From Peribacillus folii (GTDB lineage Bacteria; Bacillota; Bacilli; Bacillales; DSM-1321), in the NCBI RefSeq assembly GCF_030271255.1, contig NZ_JASJOM010000011.1:93685-157684 (forward strand): a stretch of DNA of 64,000 bases, in the 5' to 3' direction. The notes under the pieces are model-generated. The model was not told where the DNA came from and did not search any database. It saw nothing but the letters and a program-made list of their open reading frames with translations. The translations under genes were made by a program, and so were the position numbers. Each line of letters opens with the position of its first letter. Position 1 is the stretch's first letter. This document shows, in pieces, positions 10,021 through 16,535 of this stretch.

Positions 10021-10845
10021 TTAAAATCCGACTGAATAGTCTGCACCCAGCCACTTTTTACTCAGTTCACTCACTGCGCCCTCCTTTTTCAGCTCCACTA
10101 GTGCTTCATCGATCCTCTTCTGTAAGGGCGTTTCATCCTTTCTAAGCAAAAAGTATACCTTTGAATTAAGAAGCGGCTCGCCGACGACCTTCTGCTGTGC
10201 ATCTGCTTGTTCATTTAAGAAGTCGACTGCAAATGGTGTCGTGATGGTGGCATCGGCCCGGCCCGTTTTGATTTGATTCTTCGTATCATCAGCACCTTGA
10301 CCTGAATAGATGATTTCTATGCCGGCATTATTTTCTTGATTGTACTTTTCAAGGAATACGGCTGAATTGCTTGTTGCACTCACTATCGCTTTTTTCCCTT
10401 TTAAATCCTTAATGGAATGAATATCATTGTTGTCCTTATGAACGGTAACCTGTAGGGGAAAGACATTATATGGTTCCTTATTAAAGAGGAATTTCTCTTT
10501 TCGTTCGTCATTCACTTCCATTTGATGAGCAACGAAATCGATTTTATTCGTCTCTAAACTTAATAAAAGATTAGAAAAATCCATCGTTTTAAATTCAAAT
10601 TCATATTCAGGGAGCTTTTCATCGATTTGGCGAACCAACTCGACATCATATCCTGTCAGCTTGCCGTTCTTATCCAAAAAGCAAATATTCGGGAATTGCG
10701 TGCCTGTTCCTACCATGATTTTCTGAACTTTTTTATTATCTTTATCACCTGCATTTGATTTTGCTGTACTCGCTGTTTCTTTCGAAGAGCAAGCTCCTAA
10801 AAAAGTCAGCAGCAGTGCCATCATCAATAATAATGTTTTTTTCAT
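10021..10845 (-). CDS. tcyK: Amino acid ABC transporter substrate-binding lipoprotein TcyK-like
   Basis: 274-residue extracellular solute-binding protein of family 3. A lipoprotein signal is present: MKKTLLLMMALLLTFLGAC, with lipid attachment expected at C19. The mature part has the typical two-lobe polar amino acid binding fold. B. subtilis carries two such proteins (TcyJ and TcyK) in this operon; here only one is found. The matching permeases and ATPase follow directly. Confidence 0.87.
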   Translation of the reverse strand: MKKTLLLMMALLLTFLGACSSKETASTAKSNAGDKDNKKVQKIMVGTGTQFPNICFLDKNGKLTGYDVELVRQIDEKLPEYEFEFKTMDFSNLLLSLETNKIDFVAHQMEVNDERKEKFLFNKEPYNVFPLQVTVHKDNNDIHSIKDLKGKKAIVSATSNSAVFLEKYNQENNAGIEIIYSGQGADDTKNQIKTGRADATITTPFAVDFLNEQADAQQKVVGEPLLNSKVYFLLRKDETPLQKRIDEALVELKKEGAVSELSKKWLGADYSVGF

Positions 10846-10864
10846 CTCAATTCCCCCGGCGTTT

Positions 10865-11398
10865 TTAATGACTAACCAATGGTTCTTTATTTTCGATCAT
10901 GCGATACAGCGTTTCATCTAGAATTTTACGTAGGTAGACAATCTTTTCGCCATCGTGAACTCGTTCGGCAAAAATCTCATAGCCTCTTCTTTCATAAATG
11001 GATACAAGCCAAGGGTGGCGATCAGCTGTCGCCAAATAGACAGCCGGCGCTTTCACCTGATCCCGAAGCATATTTTCTTCCACCCAAGTTAACAAAGCCG
11101 ATCCGATGCCTTTTTGCTTAAATAAGGGATCCACCGCAAACCACCAAATGAAGGGGTAGGGACTGAAATGCTCAGGATCATTCCATGGATGGCGAACGGT
11201 CACGGTCGATACAATTTGCCCATCCCGTTCCAATACATAAGTGAGATTTCGCCTAATATTATTCGTCACTAGCTGCAGATCGGCCGTCGCAGCCAAAAAT
11301 TTAATTTTCAAATTCCGAATAGGTGCATATGCCCGAAGCGTGAGACTCAGCACTTCAGGAGCATCCTTAACAGTAGCAAGACGGATTAGCTGTGACAT
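10865..11398 (-). CDS. snaA: GNAT family N-acetyltransferase (SnaA/YtmI-like)
   Basis: About 177 residues. The GNAT acetyl-CoA loop is FAVDPLFKQKGIGSALLTWVE (about 98-118, core QKGIGSAL). The start at 11398 (MSQLIRLAT) is preceded by GGAGAG; a start 9 codons earlier has no better site. Its position between cmoI and tcyK recalls B. subtilis ytmI (snaA), whose product acetylates S-(2-succino)cysteine as the first step of its breakdown. Family certain, substrate by context. The other acetyltransferase at 7259 is an alternative candidate for that step. Confidence 0.75.
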   Translation of the reverse strand: MSQLIRLATVKDAPEVLSLTLRAYAPIRNLKIKFLAATADLQLVTNNIRRNLTYVLERDGQIVSTVTVRHPWNDPEHFSPYPFIWWFAVDPLFKQKGIGSALLTWVEENMLRDQVKAPAVYLATADRHPWLVSIYERRGYEIFAERVHDGEKIVYLRKILDETLYRMIENKEPLVSH

Positions 11399-11493
11399 GA
11401 TTATCTCTCCAATCCTATAGTTCATTATTCTAACAAGAATAGTCGGAATTATATCTATGCGATTTCACTCATTCATCTGTTTATCTTCCCGAT

Positions 11494-11784
11494 TCATGGA
11501 TTTGATTGATAGGCTGGATTTTTGTGATGATAACGCTCAAGCGCCTTTTCAAGATGGGTGATGCCAATTTCTGTAACGCCCTCATATACATTCCCCCGCC
11601 CGATTTCAATGATGGGCACATATCGGACGCCATATTTGATTTCTAAAATATCCCTCCGTTCATCCTGATTGGTAACATCGACCGTTTGATACGCAAGGTC
11701 CTTCTCTTCTAAGTAATGTTTAACTTCCTCGCAATAGTGGCAGCCTTGTTTTGACCAAACGACGACAGATAGCTGTTCTCCCAT
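11494..11784 (-). CDS. cmoI: Glutaredoxin-like protein CmoI (YtnI)
   Basis: 96-residue glutaredoxin-fold protein with active site CHYC (C15, C18) and the cis-proline turn RYVPIIE. Length and motif fit the small glutaredoxin-like protein of the B. subtilis ytnI position. It sits 18 bp after cmoJ. A redox role in the monooxygenase steps for S-modified cysteine is plausible but only inferred. Confidence 0.8.
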   Translation of the reverse strand: MGEQLSVVVWSKQGCHYCEEVKHYLEEKDLAYQTVDVTNQDERRDILEIKYGVRYVPIIEIGRGNVYEGVTEIGITHLEKALERYHHKNPAYQSNP

Positions 11785-11802
11785 TTCAGATTCCTCCTTT
11801 TA

Positions 11803-13137
11803 TTATTGGTTGATTTTTTCTTTCGCATAACGATTTACCGGGAACGGAAGACCCAAGTTGCCCCTTAATGTATCTGCTTCATATTCAGTACGATATATCC
11901 CCCTTTGTTGAAGGATGGGAACCACATGGAGAACAAAGTCACTCAAAGCGTTCGGGACACTTGAAGCAAAGATGAATCCGTCCGCCCCCTTCTCTTCGAA
12001 CCATTGCTCGATTAAATCCGCGACCTTCTCTGGAGTTCCAATAAAAGGAGTCCGGGGTGTAGATTCCTTAAGGGCCACTTGACGAAGCGTCAAATGCTTC
12101 TCTTTCGCTTCCTGTTTTATTCGATCGGTCGTACTTCGAAAACTGTTTTTTCCGATGTCCCCGAGTTCCGGAAAAGGGGCATCCAATTCATATTGGGAAA
12201 AATCATGATGGTCGAAGTATCGTCCCAAATAATCGAGCGCCTTATCGACGGAAACGAGATTGGCAAGCTCTTGATATTTGTTCTCTGCCGCTTCATCAGT
12301 TGCACCGATGATCGGGGCGATACCTGGAAGAATGACAATATCATCAGGATTCCTTCCAAATGCAATGGCCCTATTTTTTACATCTTGATAAAATTTCTGC
12401 GCTTCTTCCAATGTCGGGTGCCCGGTAAAGATGGCATCCGCATCTTTAGCAGCAAGATTTTTGCCGGCCTCGGATGAACCTGCTTGGAAAATGACCGGAC
12501 GTCCCTGTTTTGATCGAGCAATGTTAAGCGGACCCTGTACCGAGAAAAATTCTCCTTTATGATACAATTTGTGCATTTTTGAAGGCTCAAAAAACTTTCC
12601 TGACTCTTTATCCCGAATAAACGCATCATCCTCCCATGAATCCCATAAGCCTTTAGTGACCTGAATATATTCTGAAGCAATCCGGTAGCGTTTGGCATGA
12701 TCGGGATGTTCCTCAACGGTTTTGTTATAGTTTAAAGCGGTACTTTCAAGAGGCGTGGTAACAAGGTTCCATCCGCCGCGTCCATGGCTCATATGGTCAA
12801 GTGAAGCAAATTGCCGGGCTACAGTGAATGGTTCACTATACGAAGTGGAAACAGTACCGACAAGCCCTATCCTTTTCGTGACGGCAGAAAGTGCTGACAA
12901 AAGAGTAAGTGGTTCAAATCGATTCAAAAAATGGGGAATCGATTTCTCGTTTATATATAAACCGTCAGCGATGAATACTAAATCAAACTTTCCCTCTTCA
13001 GCCTTCCTGGCCTGCTCCATGTAAAATTCAATGCTGACACTGGCATCTGCTTGAATATCAGGATGCCTCCAACCAGATATGCTTCCTCCGACTCCGTGAA
13101 TAAGCGCTCCTAATTTCAACTTTCTCCGCTCAGACAT
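11803..13137 (-). CDS. cmoJ: FMN-dependent monooxygenase, NtaA/SnaA/DszA family (CmoJ/YtnJ)
   Basis: About 444-residue luciferase-fold monooxygenase. The family start [13 protein letters not shown] and the flavin-region [12 protein letters not shown] are visible. Such enzymes use reduced FMN and oxygen to attack C-S or C-N bonds. The ATG at 13137 follows GGGGGAG; an upstream in-frame ATG would overlap the ribosome site. It is the second gene of the operon. In B. subtilis the matching gene is needed for growth on S-(2-succino)cysteine or related sulfur sources. Substrate inferred. Confidence 0.85.
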   Translation of the reverse strand: MSERRKLKLGALIHGVGGSISGWRHPDIQADASVSIEFYMEQARKAEEGKFDLVFIADGLYINEKSIPHFLNRFEPLTLLSALSAVTKRIGLVGTVSTSYSEPFTVARQFASLDHMSHGRGGWNLVTTPLESTALNYNKTVEEHPDHAKRYRIASEYIQVTKGLWDSWEDDAFIRDKESGKFFEPSKMHKLYHKGEFFSVQGPLNIARSKQGRPVIFQAGSSEAGKNLAAKDADAIFTGHPTLEEAQKFYQDVKNRAIAFGRNPDDIVILPGIAPIIGATDEAAENKYQELANLVSVDKALDYLGRYFDHHDFSQYELDAPFPELGDIGKNSFRSTTDRIKQEAKEKHLTLRQVALKESTPRTPFIGTPEKVADLIEQWFEEKGADGFIFASSVPNALSDFVLHVVPILQQRGIYRTEYEADTLRGNLGLPFPVNRYAKEKINQ

Positions 13138-13189
13138 CCATACTCCCCCTTTTAATGTCTTCTTGATTTGATTTCCCAAGTAAAAGAAT

Positions 13190-14212
13190 TCACTTTAGGC
13201 TCGTTACGCTTTTCCCTTCAGATAACGATAAGTGAAGCGGGCTCAATAATTGGAACGAGCGTAATCTTTCTGCTTCTTTTAAAACGGGAGTATGTAAGAT
13301 GAACTCATCTACCCCATATCTTTCATGTAAATTCGTTAAAACTTCCGTTACGTAAGCGGGAGTTCCAGCAATGATAGTGGATTCCTGCTCCTCGATTTCG
13401 TATGATTCCCCAGCCTGCTTTCCAAATATCTCTGCTTGCTCGATGGTTTGGACCGTCACTGTCCGGCCGCTGGCAAGATGGACTTTCACGATCTTTTGAT
13501 CACCGATTAATTCGTTGGCTTCTTGTTGTGCAGGAGCGGCAATCACGGAAACTGATAGCTTAAAGCTTCCAGTGGGAAAGATACTTCGGTAAATGCTGGC
13601 AGCATCATCGAGTACAGCATCATTACTATTGATGAATCGGGCAAATACAAAGGCTATACCCAGGTTGGCCGCTAGCCTCGCACTGTCGGTACTGGCTCCA
13701 AGCAGGAACATTTCCGGTTTTATTGTTGGTAGCGGTGTAGCTTGAACCCCTGCAAGAGGGTGAGTGCCATTGATCGAATTTTCAATTATTTCTTGCAAGA
13801 AAGATACACGCTCTTCAAAATCCTTTCCATCATTCACGGTGCCATATTGCAGCGCCTTCGTTGATAAGGGGAGTCCCCCGGGTGCCTTTCCGATGCCAAG
13901 GTCCACCCTGCCCGGTGAAAGATTGGATAACACATGGAAGTTTTCCGCTACTTTATAGGGACTATAGTGCTGAAGCATGACACCTCCAGAGCCTACTCGA
14001 ATCGATTTTGTTTGGGCTAAAAGGTGAGATATCAAAACTTCCGGAGAAGAACCTGCCAAGGTTTCCGCATGATGATGCTCGGATACCCAGAAACGGTTAT
14101 ACCCCCACTCCTCTGCATACCTAGCCAGTTTAATCGTTTGCTGTAATGCACCTGATGCTGTAGCTCCGGGAAATATTGGACTTTGATCTAAAATGCCAAG
14201 CGTATAACTCAT
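13190..14212 (-). CDS. cmoO: Luciferase-like monooxygenase (CmoO/YtmO)
   Basis: 340-residue protein of the LLM group with the family start [19 protein letters not shown] and the conserved [10 protein letters not shown] (about 41-50). Length is typical. It is the promoter-proximal gene of the operon, 52 bp before cmoJ. Two separate luciferase-type enzymes in one operon match the B. subtilis layout. It may act on the sulfur compound or on a downstream intermediate; the sequence does not decide. Confidence 0.83.
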   Translation of the reverse strand: MSYTLGILDQSPIFPGATASGALQQTIKLARYAEEWGYNRFWVSEHHHAETLAGSSPEVLISHLLAQTKSIRVGSGGVMLQHYSPYKVAENFHVLSNLSPGRVDLGIGKAPGGLPLSTKALQYGTVNDGKDFEERVSFLQEIIENSINGTHPLAGVQATPLPTIKPEMFLLGASTDSARLAANLGIAFVFARFINSNDAVLDDAASIYRSIFPTGSFKLSVSVIAAPAQQEANELIGDQKIVKVHLASGRTVTVQTIEQAEIFGKQAGESYEIEEQESTIIAGTPAYVTEVLTNLHERYGVDEFILHTPVLKEAERLRSFQLLSPLHLSLSEGKSVTSLK

Positions 14213-14270
14213 ATTTTCTCTCCTCCGCCTTAATTCCGAGTTAATTTATGAGATTAATTGATTTTGATTT

Positions 14271-14299
14271 ATCCTATCACCAGAACATGCTGATGGCAA
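14271..14299 (-). promoter_or_regulatory. Promoter of the cmo/tcy/sna operon
   Basis: On the minus strand TTGCCA (14294-14299) and TAGGAT (14271-14276) are 17 bp apart and match sigma-A boxes in four of six positions each. The start of transcription would lie near 14264, about 50 nt before the cmoO start codon. A weak promoter that needs an activator is what one expects for a LysR-controlled operon. Confidence 0.5.
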
Positions 14300-14329
14300 T
14301 GGTTTTACCAATAGAAAAAATTATGGTAT

Positions 14330-14348
14330 CGATAGAAAATATCTATCG
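14330..14348. promoter_or_regulatory. Inverted repeat, likely LysR operator
   Basis: CGATAGA and TCTATCG form a perfect 7-bp inverted repeat with a 5-bp AT spacer. It overlaps the stop codon of the LysR gene and is centred about 75 bp upstream of the predicted operon start. LysR proteins usually bind an interrupted palindrome near -65. A half-site-like TTTTCTAT repeats a little further downstream. Binding is inferred. Confidence 0.5.
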
Positions 14349-15257
14349 GTGCGATGGGTACTGTGATAGAAGATGGTTTTGTTCAAATTCCCGAAGCGAG
14401 AAGAGGATGTCATTCCATAATAACGGACCATCCCCCCCTTGATTCAGGTGTGTTAAGTAGATGTGCTGCTTTATCTTGATTAAATGTGACACGTCCACTT
14501 CAAACAACGTACCTGCATCCAGCTCCTTTTTAATGCATAAATACGGCAAGAACCCGATACAGCTTCCGCCAACGATCAATGATTTGGCCGCTTCCAGGTG
14601 ATTGACCTGAAATTCAATCCGCGGCTCCACGTTAGAGACTTCAAATATTTTATGGACCTGATTCCAGTCAAACGCGCCGCACTCAAAAAATACGAGCGGC
14701 TCCTTTGCTAGTGCGTGCACGGAAAGCTCTGTTTGAACTTGAAAGGGATGTCCCGGATAAACGACTAAACGAATCGAATTATCAAGAATTTTCTGGTTTT
14801 GCAGCCCGCTATGTGTAACGTCTTTCATGAATGCTAGATCGACCTGTTTCCGAAGCAACTTATCGATTAATTCCTCATTTGTAGCAGATATGAACTTAAA
14901 GCGTAAATCTGGATTGTTCTTTTTCCAGAGAGGAAGGGCGAATGGAATGAAGTATTGCGATGTAATGATATTGGCCCCTATCGCTATTTCCTCCAAATCA
15001 CTACCGGCCTTCAGTTGCTTTTTTCCCTGTTGGAAGGTACGAATGATTTGTTCCGCAAACGGAATGAAGGCTTTCCCTTTTTCGGTTAATATGATCCCTC
15101 TGCCTTGCCTTTCGAATAGTTCCGAATCGAGTTCCCCCTCAAGCGTCTTGATTCTTGCCGAAACCGTCGGTTGTGATAAAAACATCGCCTCAGCAGCTTT
15201 ATGGAAGCTATTAAAGTGAACGACATACATAAAAGCTTCAATATGATCAATATTCAT
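14343..15257 (-). CDS. LysR family transcriptional regulator (YtlI/AscR-like)
   Basis: 304 residues. The N-terminal winged helix-turn-helix includes NSFHKAAEAMFLSQPTVSAR (about 16-35). The rest is the two-lobe effector domain. The ATG at 15257 follows GGAGGA. It lies directly upstream of and in line with the operon it probably activates; in B. subtilis the regulator AscR controls the same genes but is arranged differently. The likely effector is a sulfur metabolite, which the sequence does not show. Confidence 0.82.
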   Translation of the reverse strand: MNIDHIEAFMYVVHFNSFHKAAEAMFLSQPTVSARIKTLEGELDSELFERQGRGIILTEKGKAFIPFAEQIIRTFQQGKKQLKAGSDLEEIAIGANIITSQYFIPFALPLWKKNNPDLRFKFISATNEELIDKLLRKQVDLAFMKDVTHSGLQNQKILDNSIRLVVYPGHPFQVQTELSVHALAKEPLVFFECGAFDWNQVHKIFEVSNVEPRIEFQVNHLEAAKSLIVGGSCIGFLPYLCIKKELDAGTLFEVDVSHLIKIKQHIYLTHLNQGGDGPLLWNDILFSLREFEQNHLLSQYPSHR

Positions 15258-15289
15258 ACTCTCGGCTCCTCCATTCAAATTGAACACTA

Positions 15290-15324
15290 AAAGCTCCTGT
15301 TCGCTTATTGCGTTCAGGAGCTTT
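15290..15324. repeat. Inverted repeat upstream of the LysR gene
   Basis: AAAGCTCCTG pairs with CAGGAGCTTT across a 15-base loop. It lies 33 bp before the regulator start codon. It may be a terminator protecting the regulator from upstream transcription, or a leader attenuator; T runs on both sides are short. Confidence 0.45.
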
Positions 15325-15462
15325 CGGTTGTCCGATCAGCCCATCTCATCATCATTGTTTTACCCGATTTTAATCTCATAAATCAAATAAGTAAAGTGTG
15401 AATTAAAATATACTTTAATAAGGCAGAAAAGAACGTACTCCGTATCCCCTCCGATTCGTTGC

Positions 15463-15560
15463 CATTTCCCCTTAGTTCCAAGAGAAAGCGAAGGTACAAG
15501 ACTCCTGCGGACATACAGGCTGAAGGAAGAGTGGCTAGCGGGCGCTTGCGTCCCCATCGA
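15463..15560. repeat. Degenerate copy of a dispersed Bacillus repeat
   Basis: The stretch contains the words AGACTCCTGCGG, CAGGCTGAAG and GCGGGCGCTTGCG. A related stretch at 40990-41062 has AGACTCCTGTGG and CAGGCTGAA. Such sequences occur scattered between genes in many Bacillaceae. No convincing gene is seen between 15325 and 15570. Confidence 0.5.
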
Positions 15561-15575
15561 ACAAGCCAAAAAATA

Positions 15576-15607
15576 TAGACAAACTCGATTATCATCGAGC
15601 TTGTCTA
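15576..15607 (-). terminator. Terminator of the forC1 operon; copy of a palindrome also found at 63938
   Basis: A 14-bp inverted repeat (TAGACAAACTCGAT / ATCGAGCTTGTCTA, one wobble) with a 4-base loop is followed on the minus strand by TATTTTTT. It lies 17 bp after the small zinc-ribbon gene. The same palindrome sequence ends the window at 63938-63971. Confidence 0.75.
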
Positions 15608-15624
15608 CTCTCTGGATCTAATGA

Positions 15625-15768
15625 TCATGTTTGCTCAAAAAAGGATTGGGATGCGAAACTGCGCTCGGTTCTGCAAGCTTCACACAAATGAAGGACTCTC
15701 ATTTGTTCCGGATCATTACCTTCTTGATTAAGTTCCTCTTCAAAACCGCATACTTCACATACTTTCAT
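15625..15768 (-). CDS. 47-residue zinc-ribbon-like protein with two CxxC pairs
   Basis: Small gene, ATG at 15768 with AAGGAGAG upstream and TGA at 15625. The peptide begins MKVCEVCGFEEEL and continues to LHLCEACRTERSF, giving C4-x2-C7 and C29-x2-C32, a metal-binding knuckle pair 21 residues apart. It lies 40 bp after the HMA-like gene and right before a strong terminator, so it is the last gene of the forC1-forE1 operon. I do not recognise the family. A metal- or electron-transfer accessory role for the formate dehydrogenase is possible, but so is a regulatory role. Confidence 0.75.
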   Translation of the reverse strand: MKVCEVCGFEEELNQEGNDPEQMRVLHLCEACRTERSFASQSFFEQT

Positions 15769-15808
15769 TGACCATCTCTCCTTAATGACAGGTTTTCGCT
15801 GAAGATGG

Positions 15809-16021
15809 CTACTCTTCTTTAATGGCGAATCCCGTATCTTTCACAGCCTGCAGGAAATCGACTTTCGAAGCTGCTTTCTCATCATAGCTGAATGTAACCA
15901 TCTTGTTTGCCAAGCTTACTTCAACACCTCTTACACCCCAGACTTCATTCAGTGCATGATGGATTTTATTCATATCACTTTCATCTCTTATACCTTCCAC
16001 CTTAATTGATCCATTTTCCAC
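15809..16021 (-). CDS. HMA-fold protein lacking the metal-binding cysteines
   Basis: 70 residues with the beta-alpha-beta pattern of heavy-metal-associated domains (CopZ type): KVEGIRDESDMNKIHHALNE, then GVRGVEVSLANKMVTFSYDE, then FLQAVKDTGF. The GMxCxxC metal loop is replaced by GIRDESD (about 10-16), so copper-type thiolate binding is excluded. It starts at GTG after AGGAGA. It is the third gene of the forC1 operon, 16 bp after forE1. It may have become a protein-interaction module for the formate dehydrogenase complex; this is inference. Confidence 0.75.
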   Translation of the reverse strand: MENGSIKVEGIRDESDMNKIHHALNEVWGVRGVEVSLANKMVTFSYDEKAASKVDFLQAVKDTGFAIKEE

Positions 16022-16037
16022 TTGAGCATTCTCCTTT

Positions 16038-16535
16038 TTAATGTAACTCGCGCTTATCTCCCTGAAATGCCTCCCCCATTCCTTCCAAAAAGCCCAGCAT
16101 GGTCGTCAGGGAGGTTCTGATTTCCGGATTTCGAATACTATTTCCAAGCTGCCATAAGCTCACTTTTTCATGTTTATCTATATTCTTAGCCAATTTCTCC
16201 ATGCCCTGACCGACTCCATTCAATACTGTCTGCAACTGTTCAGGATTCAATTGGCCAAGGAAGTTAAAGGCATTCATACCATTCTTGATCGTATTATGCA
16301 TATTAGGCTGATTAAGCTGTTGCACGGCAATCACCCCTACATCCACACGTTTCTCAAGCAGCCCATTCACCGTATCCAAAACACCCATGTCATGAAGTTG
16401 CCTGACGATACCTATCGTCGCCATGATCGCTTCCCGGTTCTCTGCCAAGGCTGCGACAATGTCCGTGATCGCCTTTGATTGCTCTGCTTCGGGATTAGGG
16501 GCTTCTTTTCTAATTTGCTTGATTGCTTTCGCCAA
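16038..16535 (-). CDS. forE: DUF1641 protein, ForE-type partner of formate dehydrogenase (copy 1)
   Basis: About 165 residues, all helical, of the DUF1641 family (B. subtilis YrhD/YjgD). The repeated helix pattern HDMGVLDTVNGLLEKRVDVG and NGVGQGMEKL is typical. In B. subtilis these proteins pair with YrhE/YjgC-type formate dehydrogenases as ForE, which helps deliver electrons to menaquinone. The start is set at TTG 16535 (MAKAIKQ), 8 bases after AGGAGG; an ATG two codons earlier is too close to that site. It overlaps the 3' end of forC1 by 26 bp. Confidence 0.82.
   Translation of the reverse strand: MAKAIKQIRKEAPNPEAEQSKAITDIVAALAENREAIMATIGIVRQLHDMGVLDTVNGLLEKRVDVGVIAVQQLNQPNMHNTIKNGMNAFNFLGQLNPEQLQTVLNGVGQGMEKLAKNIDKHEKVSLWQLGNSIRNPEIRTSLTTMLGFLEGMGEAFQGDKRELH

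Noticed and set aside
15360..15595. Two minus-strand frames of about 70 codons between the LysR gene and the zinc-ribbon gene
   Set aside because: They lie over a degenerate dispersed repeat and the palindromic terminator, with no start signals.
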